From: an uncultured Monoglobus sp.
GTDB taxonomy: Bacteria; Bacillota; Clostridia; Monoglobales; Monoglobaceae
Assembly: GCA_947628795.1 (NCBI GenBank)
Contig: CANRBF010000001.1
Coordinates: 124,001-188,000, forward strand
DNA length: 64,000 bases
Reading direction: 5' to 3'
Below are positions 42,610-51,030 of this stretch, piece after piece; position 1 is the stretch's first letter; each line of letters begins with the position of its first letter. A program made the translations under genes and the position numbers. The notes under the pieces were generated by a model. It had not been told where the DNA came from. It worked only from the letters and a program-made list of their open reading frames with translations, and made no database searches.

Positions 42610-44673
42610 TTATTTGCCGGAGTCGGCTATGATCTTCTCGACTACGTTCTGAGGAGCTTCCTGATAGTGCTCGAATTCGAACTCGAAGTCGCCTCTGGCC
42701 TGGGTCATTGAGCGCAGGTCGGACGCGTAGGTGTGCATCTCCGCCATGGGGATCTCGCCCTCTATCATCGTCATGCCTCCGCCGATGGGCTCCATGCCCA
42801 GCATCTGACCGCGGCGCTTGTTGATGTCGCCGATGATATCGCCGGTGTAGCTGTCGGGCGCGTAAACCTTAAGGTGTCCGATAGGCTCAAGTATCGCGGG
42901 CGAAGCCTGGGGCATACCCGCCTTGTAGGCCAGCGAAGCCGCCGTCTTGAACGCCATTTCGGACGAGTCAACCTCGTGGTACGAGCCGTCCACCAGCGTG
43001 GCCTTGAGGCCGACCATGGGATAACCCGCCAGAATACCGTGCTTCATAGCTTCCTGCAGGCCCTTTTCGACCGCCGGGAAATAGCCCTTGGGAACGCTGC
43101 CGCCGAAGATCTTCTCCTCGAACGTCAGGCCTTCCTCGGTGGAGGGCTCAAACTCGATCCAAACGTGGCCGTACTGACCGTGTCCGCCCGACTGCTTCTT
43201 GTGCTTGCCTTCTACCTTTACCTTTTTGCGGATCGTCTCGCGGTAGGGAACCTTGGGCGTCTCAAACGAAATGTCAACTCCAAACTTGTTCTTGAGCTTT
43301 GAAACGATAACGTCAATATGCTGATCGCCGAGACCCTTGAGCAGCTGCTGGCGCGTCTCTTTGTTGGTCTCAAACGCGAAGGTCTGATCCTCGTCCATCA
43401 GCTTGATGAGACCCTGAGCGATCTTGTCCTCGTCGCCCTTCTTCTGGGATACGACAGCCAGCTCCATGTTGGGCTTTGAGAATTTGATTCCGTCCAGCAT
43501 GCAGGGATTTCCAACGCGGCTCAGCGTGTCGCCGGTCTTGGTCTTTGAAAGCTTGGTGACCGTTCCTATGTCGCCCGCGTTGAGCTGAGCGATCTCGGTC
43601 TGCTTTTTGCCCTGCATGGTGTATATCTTGCCTATCTTCTCGTTGCAGTCGCGGTTCAAGTTATAAACCGTGGTATCGGGCGTCATAACGCCCGAGAATA
43701 CCTTGAAGTATGACAGCTTGCCAACATACGGGTCGGCTACAGTCTTGAATACCAGCGCGCTCAGCGTGTCGCCCGAGTCTACCTTGAGCTCGATAACCTT
43801 GTCGCCGGGGCCTTTGGCGCTGATGTTCTCGGTCTTGTCGTTGGGAGCCGGGAAGTAAGCGTTGATCGCGTTAAGCAGCGAGGGGATACCCAGGTTCTTG
43901 GTCGCGCTTCCGCAGAGGACCGGAACTATATCGCCCTCGGCCACGCCGGCGCGCAGCGCGGAATACATCTCGGGCAGAGTGAACTCCTCGCCCTCGAAAT
44001 ATTTCTCCATCAGCTCTTCCGACTGCTCGGCGACCGCCTCTTTGATCATCTCGCGGTTTTCCTCGAGCTCGTCCTCTATGCCCGCGGGCATTTCGCCCGT
44101 GATCGTGCGGTTTCCGTCAAAAATTCTGGCCTCCTGCTCAACCACGTTAACAAAGCCCGTGATCTTGTCGCCTTCCTTGATGGGAAGCTGGAAGGGCGCT
44201 ATCTTCTTGCCGTACTTATCCTTGAGCTGCTGCAGGACCTTCTGATAATCAACGCGGTCGTCGTCAACCTTGTTGATGAATATCATCTTGGGAATGCCGT
44301 AATCCTCGCAGTATTTCCAAGCCTTCTCGGCGCCTACCGAAAGACCTGCCTCGCCGGAGATCACGATGATCGCCGCGTCTGTAACGCGCAGGACCTGCTG
44401 TACCTCGCCCACAAAGTCAAAATATCCGGGCGTGTCGAGAATATTCAGCTTGTTGCCGTTCCACTCGCAGGACGCCAGCGCCGCTGAGATCGAAAACTTG
44501 CGCTTGATCTCCTCGGGGTCAAAGTCCATAACGGCGGTGCCGTCCTGGGTTTTGCCCATTCTGTCGATGTTTCCGGCGGTGTAAAGCATTGCCTCCGCCA
44601 GACTTGTCTTGCCGGCGTTGCCGTGACCCAGCAGACAGAAGTTTTTGATTTTTGAAGTTTCGTAAACTTTCAT
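42610..44673 (-). CDS. EF-G-like translational GTPase
   Basis: 687 aa with the five EF-G domains. G1 GHGNAGKTSLAEAMLY, G3 DTPGYFDFVGE, G4 NKVD, C-terminal EF-G IV-V (HYEVDS-like SYHEVDSSEMAFKTA, HTYASDLRSMTQARGDF). It belongs to the EF-G-like subfamily, not canonical FusA: switch I reads KRKFSI instead of the RGITI-type sequence and the catalytic His of DTPGH is Tyr. Tyr is usual in this subfamily. Role in translation or recycling is not settled. Single gene inside the spacer of the inverted duplication, with its own terminator. Confidence 0.9.
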   Translation of the reverse strand: MKVYETSKIKNFCLLGHGNAGKTSLAEAMLYTAGNIDRMGKTQDGTAVMDFDPEEIKRKFSISAALASCEWNGNKLNILDTPGYFDFVGEVQQVLRVTDAAIIVISGEAGLSVGAEKAWKYCEDYGIPKMIFINKVDDDRVDYQKVLQQLKDKYGKKIAPFQLPIKEGDKITGFVNVVEQEARIFDGNRTITGEMPAGIEDELEENREMIKEAVAEQSEELMEKYFEGEEFTLPEMYSALRAGVAEGDIVPVLCGSATKNLGIPSLLNAINAYFPAPNDKTENISAKGPGDKVIELKVDSGDTLSALVFKTVADPYVGKLSYFKVFSGVMTPDTTVYNLNRDCNEKIGKIYTMQGKKQTEIAQLNAGDIGTVTKLSKTKTGDTLSRVGNPCMLDGIKFSKPNMELAVVSQKKGDEDKIAQGLIKLMDEDQTFAFETNKETRQQLLKGLGDQHIDVIVSKLKNKFGVDISFETPKVPYRETIRKKVKVEGKHKKQSGGHGQYGHVWIEFEPSTEEGLTFEEKIFGGSVPKGYFPAVEKGLQEAMKHGILAGYPMVGLKATLVDGSYHEVDSSEMAFKTAASLAYKAGMPQASPAILEPIGHLKVYAPDSYTGDIIGDINKRRGQMLGMEPIGGGMTMIEGEIPMAEMHTYASDLRSMTQARGDFEFEFEHYQEAPQNVVEKIIADSGK

Positions 44674-44828
44674 AGATTTACCTCCGATTATGTAAAATTA
44701 TTAATATAAACGTATTGAAATTATGCCTTAACTATTTAATTTTACATCATATTGCTCAAAAAGGCAACCGAATAATAACCAATAATTATAAATATTTTTA
44801 TGCAGTTTGCACAAATTTCATTTTCGGA

Positions 44829-44861
44829 TAAAAAACAAAAAAGCCCTCGGGCTGCGAGGGC
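44829..44861 (-). terminator. Terminator of the DUF2798 gene
   Basis: GCCCTCG (44843-44849) / CGAGGGC (44855-44861), loop GGCTG, followed on the minus strand by TTTTTTG. Confidence 0.88.
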
Positions 44862-44881
44862 GGTATTTACGCGGCGATTTT

Positions 44882-45484
44882 TCATGCCGCGAGAGCGGAT
44901 TTTGCGTTCCGCTCGGGCTTTGCCGCGGCGTTTTCTCTTTGGGCAATATCGCGGCGGAACAAAAAGCCGAACACGGTCCTGATAAGCGGCTGGATAAAGA
45001 ACAGCTGCGAGAAAAACGCGAACGGGAAGTTAAAGCACACGAGCTTCAGCCAATTCGCGAGCAGCGTGAAAATATTAAATCCCTCGTGATAAGGATAATA
45101 AAGCCACGCGGCGATAAAGCTCATCGCAGGGCACATAAGTCCGACGGTCGCGCAGATTATCGCGGTCTCGAAAAGCGCGGGATGGGTTTTGCGCGGATCG
45201 AACACCTTTGCCGCCAGCTTAAACGAGCATGGGCTTCCCATAAGCACTTCAAGCGAATAGGCCAAAACGAACTCAATGGCAACGACCGCCCATATCGGCA
45301 TCGGGAAACCGAACACGCTGACGCCGCCCATTGAGCGGATCGCCCCGAGGACGCTCGTCTCTCCGGTGAGCGACATAAAGGTTCCTCCGTTTATAACGTA
45401 CAGACTGTAAAACACATAGGCGTGGACCGTCACGATAACGGTCAGAAACGCGAACACCATTCTCTGGAACTGATTATTCGGCAT
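44882..45484 (-). CDS. DUF2798 membrane protein
   Basis: 200 aa from ATG 45484 (MPNNQFQRMVFAF; GAGG about 9 bases upstream); the longer open frame to 45550 has no RBS. Four membrane helices: about 8-30, 62-85, 112-135 and 150-172. Motifs AYVFYSLYVINGG, VFDPRKTHPALFETAI, GLMCPAMSFIA and FNFPFAFFSQLFF fit the DUF2798 family (two tandem DUF2798 units). Function unknown. Its own terminator follows. Confidence 0.83.
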   Translation of the reverse strand: MPNNQFQRMVFAFLTVIVTVHAYVFYSLYVINGGTFMSLTGETSVLGAIRSMGGVSVFGFPMPIWAVVAIEFVLAYSLEVLMGSPCSFKLAAKVFDPRKTHPALFETAIICATVGLMCPAMSFIAAWLYYPYHEGFNIFTLLANWLKLVCFNFPFAFFSQLFFIQPLIRTVFGFLFRRDIAQRENAAAKPERNAKSALAA

Positions 45485-45627
45485 GAATATACCTCGTCTT
45501 TCTAAAAAATCAACAGCTATTATTTTAGCCGCATTTTTCGAAAATTTCAAAGGGAATTATTAACAAAATTCTCGACCCCGCCGCTCAAAATGTTTGGATT
45601 TTTAAATAAAATCCCGGCCGGCTGAAC

Positions 45628-45835
45628 GTAGTGATTAGTGATTAGCGAATAGTAAATAGGGCGGATATTATCCGCCACTACGGATTTGCGCATTTTGGCC
45701 GAAGTCTCGTAATCGCAGCCGTATTTTTGCCTCCTCCCGGGAGGAGGTGGCAGGCGCAGCCTGACGGAGGTGGGAATGTAGGGATAGGCTCCCCTGCGCA
45801 AGTGGGGAGAGGGGTACTGTGGCCGGATCATATGA
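45628..45835. repeat. Composite repeat downstream of stalk-domain gene B
   Basis: ACGTA anchor, four heptamers (45631-45658: GTGATTA, GTGATTA, GCGAATA, GTAAATA), palindrome GGGCGGATATTATCCGCCA (45659-45677), CCTCCTCCCGGGAGGAGG, hairpin CAGGC-GCA-GCCTG, GACGGAGGTGGGAATGTAG, and CCCCTGCGCAAGTGGGGAG. Occupies the 370-base gap between the DUF2798 gene and copy B. Confidence 0.87.
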
Positions 45836-45853
45836 ACTCCCTAAAATCAATTT

Positions 45854-47194
45854 TTATTCCGTTGTTATTACTGCGGTGTTTGCGGCCTCGTCCCATTCGA
45901 CTGCATATCCTAAGTTTTCGGAGAGAAAGCGCAGGGGCACAAATGTTTGGTCGTTGATAAGGCGGGTGGGGACATCCATGGCGGTTTCCGCGCCGTTCAC
46001 ATAGGCGGTGGTGTTGTCGATTGAAAACGTGACGATGTTTTCGCCTCCGTCCCGAGCGCTTATTGCGGTGGCTGTTTGGGTTTCGTCGTTCCAGTCGACC
46101 TCGGCTCCCATTTGCTCAAACAGGAAGCGCATCGGCACAAGTGTTCGATCATTTTCCATAACCGGCGGCTGACTAAAGCCGAGGATATTACCGTTTAGTT
46201 TCACATAGACGCTGTTTTGTGGCAGGTATTTGTCTATATCACTTTTTAATATATAGTTTTTATCCCACGAATAACGCAGGGTATCGGCGGCGTTTAATTC
46301 GGGAAAAGCTATATTAAAGCCAGTCATATATATGCCGTCATTGGATACCCAAAATTTGCAGCCGGGATCCTCTCGTAAGTTATTGTTGGCGACCCAATAA
46401 TATTCTCCCACCAAATTTAATATTTGTTGATTTTCCGTGTTGGCATACGCCAAATCGACCTTTGGTATATTCACATCCTCATACGCGATCCGATTTCCGA
46501 TACCGTCATTTTCAAAAGTGTATATATTCAGGTCTTTTAAAGTTATCGTATTTGTGCCGTTACATAGAGGTATATTTTCAAGCTCATTCCTCTCCGTCCA
46601 GTTTTCCAAATCGCTTGACGAATACACCTTTTCAACCACATCGTCCGCTGTTGCTGACCAAACATTCTCCCTCAGAAAGGTCCTGTTTGATATTTTCACA
46701 TAATATATCCCGTTAATATATGACATCGCTCTGACATACCAATCGAATTTTATTTTTTTCACAAATTGGAAATCGCTGTCCAGAATATATAACCAGCCCT
46801 CTTTTTCAAGACATCTTCCGCTTTTGCTGGTGTTATCGTACACATTTGAACGCGCCAAATATACTCCGTCAGCCCACTTTATTTCATCCATATAGCCGGC
46901 TCTGCTGAACAAATCGTAGCTTTCCCTGTCATTAAACAAATTTACACTTTTGTAGTTTTCGAAATCCTCGGTAAAACACTGCTCAAAATCGCCGGAATCA
47001 TTTTCTTTTTTCACCAAATATCCGTTGCCCACATATTGAATGTCCTTTATATCCGTGCGGACCTCGCCGTTTATATATATCTCGGCGCTGTTTCGATCAA
47101 TAAGATGAACAATGCTCGGATCATCGACTGTATTGGCATATACCGCCGAACCGATCAAACATATTATTATGAATATTGAAAATATCTTTTTCAT
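45854..47194 (-). CDS. Secreted stalk-domain protein, copy B
   Basis: 446 aa. Signal peptide ends near AVYAN. N-terminal ~325 residues (Asn/Asp/Tyr-rich, with a WVSNDGIYMTG motif) are only weakly similar to copy A, whereas the last ~115 residues are almost identical: TLVPMRFLFEQMGAEVDWND and INDQTFVPLRFLSENLGYAVEWDE. The DNA is A/T-rich in the N-terminal part. ATG 47194 has AAGGAGAG upstream. A structural or surface role is likely; no catalytic motif seen. Confidence 0.83.
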   Translation of the reverse strand: MKKIFSIFIIICLIGSAVYANTVDDPSIVHLIDRNSAEIYINGEVRTDIKDIQYVGNGYLVKKENDSGDFEQCFTEDFENYKSVNLFNDRESYDLFSRAGYMDEIKWADGVYLARSNVYDNTSKSGRCLEKEGWLYILDSDFQFVKKIKFDWYVRAMSYINGIYYVKISNRTFLRENVWSATADDVVEKVYSSSDLENWTERNELENIPLCNGTNTITLKDLNIYTFENDGIGNRIAYEDVNIPKVDLAYANTENQQILNLVGEYYWVANNNLREDPGCKFWVSNDGIYMTGFNIAFPELNAADTLRYSWDKNYILKSDIDKYLPQNSVYVKLNGNILGFSQPPVMENDRTLVPMRFLFEQMGAEVDWNDETQTATAISARDGGENIVTFSIDNTTAYVNGAETAMDVPTRLINDQTFVPLRFLSENLGYAVEWDEAANTAVITTE

Positions 47195-47229
47195 GTATAA
47201 TCTCTCCTTGTATAAAATTGGAAATCCGG

Positions 47230-47540
47230 TTAACGGGCGGCCGGGGTCGTCCGCCCCTACGAACGTAGAGACTAGGAAATAGGTACTAGCTACTAGGAAT
47301 ATATTGTGAGGATATACAAATGGTTTTAGTCCTAGTTTCTAGTCGCTAATCTCTAGTACCTATGTTCCCACCTCCGTCCGCGGCGAGCCGCAGCCACCTC
47401 CTCCCAGGAGGAGGCAATCAGGGTTAGGCGCCCCCCTCGGGGGAGCTGGCGGGCGAAGCCCGACTGAGGGGGGAACCTATTCGCTATTTACTAATCGCTA
47501 ATCACTACGTTGGCAGACGGGCGGATAATATCCGCCCTAC
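47230..47540. repeat. Composite repeat with three heptamer arrays
   Basis: Part of a 550-base gene-free stretch. Heptamer array 1 47268-47302 (GAGACTA, GGAAATA, GGTACTA, GCTACTA); array 2 47328-47363 in the opposite sense (GTTTCTA, GTCGCTA, ATCTCTA, GTACCTA); hairpin GCGGC-GA-GCCGC with CCTCCTCCCAGGAGGAGG; hairpin GGGC-GAA-GCCC with CTGAGGGGGG; array 3 47480-47507 (TTCGCTA, TTTACTA, ATCGCTA, ATCACTA); ACGTT anchor; palindrome GGGCGGATAATATCCGCCC (47519-47537). The rest of the gap (to 47663) is the outer duplication block with GCAAAAAGTT/AACTTTTTGC-type dyads. Confidence 0.87.
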
Positions 47541-47663
47541 GGCGTTTTGTATGCTCTTATATAATAAGACGACAAAACTTTGCAAAAAGTTCCCGCTTTG
47601 CAAAAATTTGCACAAAAAATACGCGGCAAGTATATTTTATCATATTGTTTTTTAAAGAGCAAT

Positions 47664-47699
47664 TAAAAAATACCGCTTTCGTTTTTGAAAACGGTATTT
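47664..47699 (-). terminator. Terminator of the feo operon
   Basis: AAATACCG...CGGTATTT with an inner TTTC/GAAA stem; on the minus strand followed by TTTTTTAATT. Lies just after the DUF2325 stop codon. Confidence 0.85.
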
Positions 47700-47745
47700 A
47701 TATCAAGCCGAAAGGATTTTTCGAATATTTTCAAGTTAGCAATCG

Positions 47746-48078
47746 CTAATCTGCGCCCCCTTTAAAAGCTCCGGCCTTTCCGGAGTTCGGGCTTTTTTCT
47801 GAAAAATACGAGCTGAGCGCGTCGTTCAGCGCGAACGCGCTTGACGAGTGGCAGAGAAGTATGTCCGCGCCGGTCTGCTTGGCTCTGGCCTCCGCCACGG
47901 TGACCATTTTATGAGCTGCTGTCCCGGTGAACAAAATCATAATATTAGGGGAGCCGATTTTGTTTTTAAAATCACCGGGACATTGGGTGAACACTTTGCA
48001 TTTGCAGCCGTATTTTTTGCAGATCTCTTTGTATCGGCAGTGCATTCTGTCATGCCCTCCGACGATCACGATGCTCAT
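47746..48078 (-). CDS. DUF2325 protein
   Basis: 110 aa. Starts MSIVIVGGHDRMHCRYKEIC, the hallmark of DUF2325, continues PNIMILFTGTAAHKMV and ADILLCHSSSAFAL. Three Cys and two His in the first 40 residues could bind metal or haem. Family members are often found beside feoB, as here. Separated from the Cys-rich gene by a composite repeat but preceded by no promoter that I can recognise. Confidence 0.85.
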   Translation of the reverse strand: MSIVIVGGHDRMHCRYKEICKKYGCKCKVFTQCPGDFKNKIGSPNIMILFTGTAAHKMVTVAEARAKQTGADILLCHSSSAFALNDALSSYFSEKSPNSGKAGAFKGGAD

Positions 48079-48116
48079 TATTTTTGCTCCTTTAAAAAAG
48101 AATAGTAAACAATTCC

Positions 48117-48257
48117 TGCCTCGCCCCTTGGGGAGAGGTGCCCGCTTGCGGGCGGAGAGGGGTTAACATAGGTGCTAGGTATTAGTGACTAAGGACTAGG
48201 GACTAGAAACCCCTCTCAGTCGCCTTCGGCGCCAGCTCTCCCCAAGGGGCGAGCCTT
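48117..48257. repeat. Composite repeat inside the feo operon
   Basis: GCCTCGCCCCTTGGGGAGAGGTG, hairpin CCCGC-TT-GCGGG, GGAGAGGGG, heptamers 48171-48205 (GGTGCTA, GGTATTA, GTGACTA, AGGACTA, GGGACTA), then CCCCTCTCAG, hairpin CGCC-TTCG-GCG, CAGCTCTCCCCAAGGGGCGAGCC. Nearly all of the 195 bases between two genes on the same strand. Confidence 0.87.
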
Positions 48258-48273
48258 TTTTAAATTACCGGAT

Positions 48274-48429
48274 TTATTGTTTGCTTGATTTGCACGTCTT
48301 GCTCATGGCGCAGTTTTCGCAGCCGCAGCCGCAGCCGCCTTTGCCGGCCTTTTTGTCTTTTATCAGTTTTGCGATTATCAGAGCGACAACCGCTATAAGC
48401 AGTACGGAAATTATTATTGTCGCGATCAT
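48274..48429 (-). CDS. FeoB-associated Cys-rich membrane protein
   Basis: 51 aa, too short for most gene callers. One membrane helix (ATIIISVLLIAVVALIIAKL) followed by KDKKAGKGGCGCGCENC and CK: five closely spaced cysteines and a sixth near the end. Small Cys-rich proteins of this type follow feoB in many Clostridia and may bind iron at the cytoplasmic mouth of the transporter. GGAGTG site upstream; 16 bases after feoB. Confidence 0.9.
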   Translation of the reverse strand: MIATIIISVLLIAVVALIIAKLIKDKKAGKGGCGCGCENCAMSKTCKSSKQ

Positions 48430-48445
48430 ATAATCACTCCTATCT

Positions 48446-50908
48446 TTACGCGTTTGACTTCGCGGGCTTTAAATCGCCGAGATTCTTTTGCGGCCTAAAC
48501 AGCAGCCAGAGACCCAGAATTATAACCAGAACCGCCGCGATCGTGCCGACCCCGAAGCCGCCGCCCGTAAACAGCGAGCCGATCTGATAGATAACCAGCG
48601 ACACCAGATACGCGAACACCGTCTGATAGCCTACCGCGAACCATGTCCACTTGGCGCTGTTCATCTCGCGCTTTATCGCGCCGATAGCCGCGAAACAGGG
48701 CGCGCATAGCAGATTGAACACCAGGAACGAGTAGGCCGAGATCGCTGTGAAGCTCGCGGCGAGCGTGCCCCAGATCTCCGCTCCGTCCTCGGCCACCTCG
48801 GCGAAGCCGTACAGCACGCCGAAGGTTCCGACAACGTTCTCCTTGGCGATGAGGCCCGTGACCGCGGCCACCGCCGCCTGCCAGTCGCCCCAGCCGAGAG
48901 GCGCGAATATGGGAGCTATAACTCCGCCGATCTTGGCGAGTATCGAATTTCCAAGATCCTCGACCATGCCGAAGCCGCCGTTTTCAAATCCGAAGCCCTG
49001 CAGGAACCAGAGAGCGATCGTTGAGAGCAGGATTATCGTTCCCGCTTTTTTGATGAACGACCAGCCGCGCTCCCACATGCTGCGGAGCACGTTGCCGACC
49101 GTCGGCATGTGGTAGGCCGGAAGCTCCATTACGAACGGCGCGGGATCGCCCGCGAACATCTTTGTCTTTTTTAATATTATTCCCGAGATTATTATAGCCG
49201 CAACGCCCACGAAATACGCGCTGGGAGCGACCCACCAGGCTCCGCCCAGCAGCGCGCCCGCGATGAGCGCGATGATCGGCAGCTTGGCGCCGCAGGGGAT
49301 AAACGTTGTCGTCATTATCGTCATTCTGCGGTCGCGTTCGTTCTCGATAGTTCGGGACGCCATGACGCCCGGAACGCCGCAGCCCGTGCCGATCAGCATC
49401 GGTATGAACGACTTGCCCGAAAGACCGAAGCGTCTGAATATCCTGTCCATAATGAAGGCTATGCGCGCCATATATCCGCATGCCTCAAGGAAGGCAAGGA
49501 ATATGAACAGCACCAGCATCTGGGGAACAAATCCCAGCACCGCGCCGACTCCGGCGACGATTCCGTCAAGGAGCAGGCTTTTGAGCCATTCGGCGCAGCC
49601 GACCTTGTCAAGCAGACCCTCAAGCGCCGCGGGAATACCGGGAATCCACACTCCGAAATCCGCCGGATCGGGCTCCTCCGCGGCGAGAGCCGCCTCAAAG
49701 CCTCTAACATCAACAGGTATCGAATCCTCGATCTCTCCGTCCTCGTTCTCTATATCGGCGACCGTCTCAACGTCCGCCGCCGCGGTCATAAACTCGGCTA
49801 TAACGCCGTCGTCGGGTTCTTCGCTGTCTAGCGTCTCCGAAAGAGCCTCGGTGTCGATGCCCTGCTCCTCCGCCGCCGCTATAAACGCGTCGGCCTTGGC
49901 CGCCTCGATCCCGTAATCCGCCGCGGCCTCCTCATAGGCCGAAGTGCCTATTCCGAACAAATGGAATCCGTCACCGAACAGTCCGTCGTTGGCCCAGTCG
50001 GTCGCCCATGTTCCAACGGTAGTCACCGATATGTAGTAAACGATTATCATAACGACCGCGAATATCGGCAGCGCGGCCCAGCGGTTGGTCACAACTCTGT
50101 CAATTTTGTCGGATGTTGTGAGCTTCTTTTTGCCGCCTTTTTTGCAGCAGTCTTTTATAATAGACGCGATATAATTGTATCTCTCGTTGGTGATAATGCT
50201 CTCGGTATCGTCGTCAAACTCCGCCTCGGCCTTTTTGACTATATCCGAAACGTCGGGCGCGGACTTCAGCGTCCGGGCTATTTTTTCGTCTCCCTCGAAC
50301 AGCTTTATCGCGTAGAACCGCTTTTGGTTCTCGGGAACCGATGTTCCCAAACGTCCGCCTACTTCCGAGATCAGGTCCTCAACCTTTTTGTCAAACCTGT
50401 GCGCGGGCTTTGCCGTCTTTTGCTCGGCCAGCTTCACCGCCTTTGCCGCGGCCTCTCTGATACCGGTGCCCTTGAGCGCCGAGATCGCCACCGCTTGGCA
50501 GCCCAGTTCCTTTGAAAGCCGCTCGATGTTGATCGTGTCTCCCTTTTTCTTAACGACGTCCATCATGTTGACCGCCGTCAGGACCGGAATACCCAGTTCG
50601 GTCAGCTGCGTCGTCAGATACAGGTTGCGCTCCAAATTCGAGCCGTCTATAATATTAAGTATAACATCGGGACGCTCGTTTATCAAATAGTTTCTCGCCA
50701 CTACCTCCTCTAAAGTGTAGGGCGACAGAGAGTATATTCCCGGAAGGTCCGTTATCGTGACATCCTTGAAGCCCTTGAGCTTACCCTCTTTTTTCTCAAC
50801 GGTAACGCCCGGCCAGTTGCCCACAAACTGGTTTGATCCTGTCAGAGCGTTGAACAGTGTTGTCTTGCCGGAATTGGGATTTCCCGCAAGCGCGATTTTA
50901 ATCGACAT
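48446..50908 (-). CDS. feoB: Ferrous iron transporter FeoB with acidic external insertion
   Basis: About 820 aa; start taken at ATG 50908 (MSIKIALAGNPN), though in-frame ATG 50920 is possible. G domain: GNPNSGKTTLFNALTG, TDLPGIYSL, NMMD, ISALKG. Membrane part with Gate regions (VLGFVPQMLVLF, GTGCGVPGVMASRTIENERDRR, IPCGAKLPI). Between the first membrane helix and the Gate there is about 100 residues of extra sequence (roughly 325-425, coded by 49640-49960) rich in Asp, Glu and Ala, which explains the unusual length. It would face outside. Takes up Fe2+, driven or gated by GTP. Two FeoA genes precede it. Confidence 0.96.
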   Translation of the reverse strand: MSIKIALAGNPNSGKTTLFNALTGSNQFVGNWPGVTVEKKEGKLKGFKDVTITDLPGIYSLSPYTLEEVVARNYLINERPDVILNIIDGSNLERNLYLTTQLTELGIPVLTAVNMMDVVKKKGDTINIERLSKELGCQAVAISALKGTGIREAAAKAVKLAEQKTAKPAHRFDKKVEDLISEVGGRLGTSVPENQKRFYAIKLFEGDEKIARTLKSAPDVSDIVKKAEAEFDDDTESIITNERYNYIASIIKDCCKKGGKKKLTTSDKIDRVVTNRWAALPIFAVVMIIVYYISVTTVGTWATDWANDGLFGDGFHLFGIGTSAYEEAAADYGIEAAKADAFIAAAEEQGIDTEALSETLDSEEPDDGVIAEFMTAAADVETVADIENEDGEIEDSIPVDVRGFEAALAAEEPDPADFGVWIPGIPAALEGLLDKVGCAEWLKSLLLDGIVAGVGAVLGFVPQMLVLFIFLAFLEACGYMARIAFIMDRIFRRFGLSGKSFIPMLIGTGCGVPGVMASRTIENERDRRMTIMTTTFIPCGAKLPIIALIAGALLGGAWWVAPSAYFVGVAAIIISGIILKKTKMFAGDPAPFVMELPAYHMPTVGNVLRSMWERGWSFIKKAGTIILLSTIALWFLQGFGFENGGFGMVEDLGNSILAKIGGVIAPIFAPLGWGDWQAAVAAVTGLIAKENVVGTFGVLYGFAEVAEDGAEIWGTLAASFTAISAYSFLVFNLLCAPCFAAIGAIKREMNSAKWTWFAVGYQTVFAYLVSLVIYQIGSLFTGGGFGVGTIAAVLVIILGLWLLFRPQKNLGDLKPAKSNA

Positions 50909-50936
50909 TCTGTGACTCATCTCCACTTCTTAATGA

Positions 50937-50950
50937 TTAGCCTCGGCTAA
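50937..50950. promoter_or_regulatory. DtxR-family iron box 1 (feoB upstream)
   Basis: TTAG-CCTCGG-CTAA, a perfect dyad, in the wider minus-strand context AGGTTAGCNNNGGCTAAT shared with box 2. Confidence 0.75.
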
Positions 50951-50980
50951 CCTTTGATTTTAAAAAAAGCGCGACCAAAA

Positions 50981-50994
50981 TTAGCCAAAGCTAA
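50981..50994. promoter_or_regulatory. DtxR-family iron box 2 (feoB upstream)
   Basis: TTAG-CCAAAG-CTAA. Only the three central bases differ from box 1 on the minus strand. Centres are 44 bp apart, about four helical turns. Confidence 0.75.
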
Positions 50995-51030
50995 CCTTGG
51001 CGCAAAAAATAATAATTTTCCGAAATCAAG

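Larger units (their letters stand above)
45659..47626 (-). repeat. Right arm of the ~2-kb inverted duplication
   Basis: Reverse-complement partner of 40496-42535. The outer block 47513-47626 matches 40496-40608 nearly base for base; the gene-B 3' end and downstream element match 41931-42535. The arms are separated by 3.1 kb holding the EF-G-like and DUF2798 genes. Confidence 0.85.

Noticed and set aside
40464-48273. Insertion sequences or prophage remnants as the source of the repeats
   Set aside because: No transposase, integrase or phage-like frame was found in or beside the repeat blocks; the elements are non-coding.
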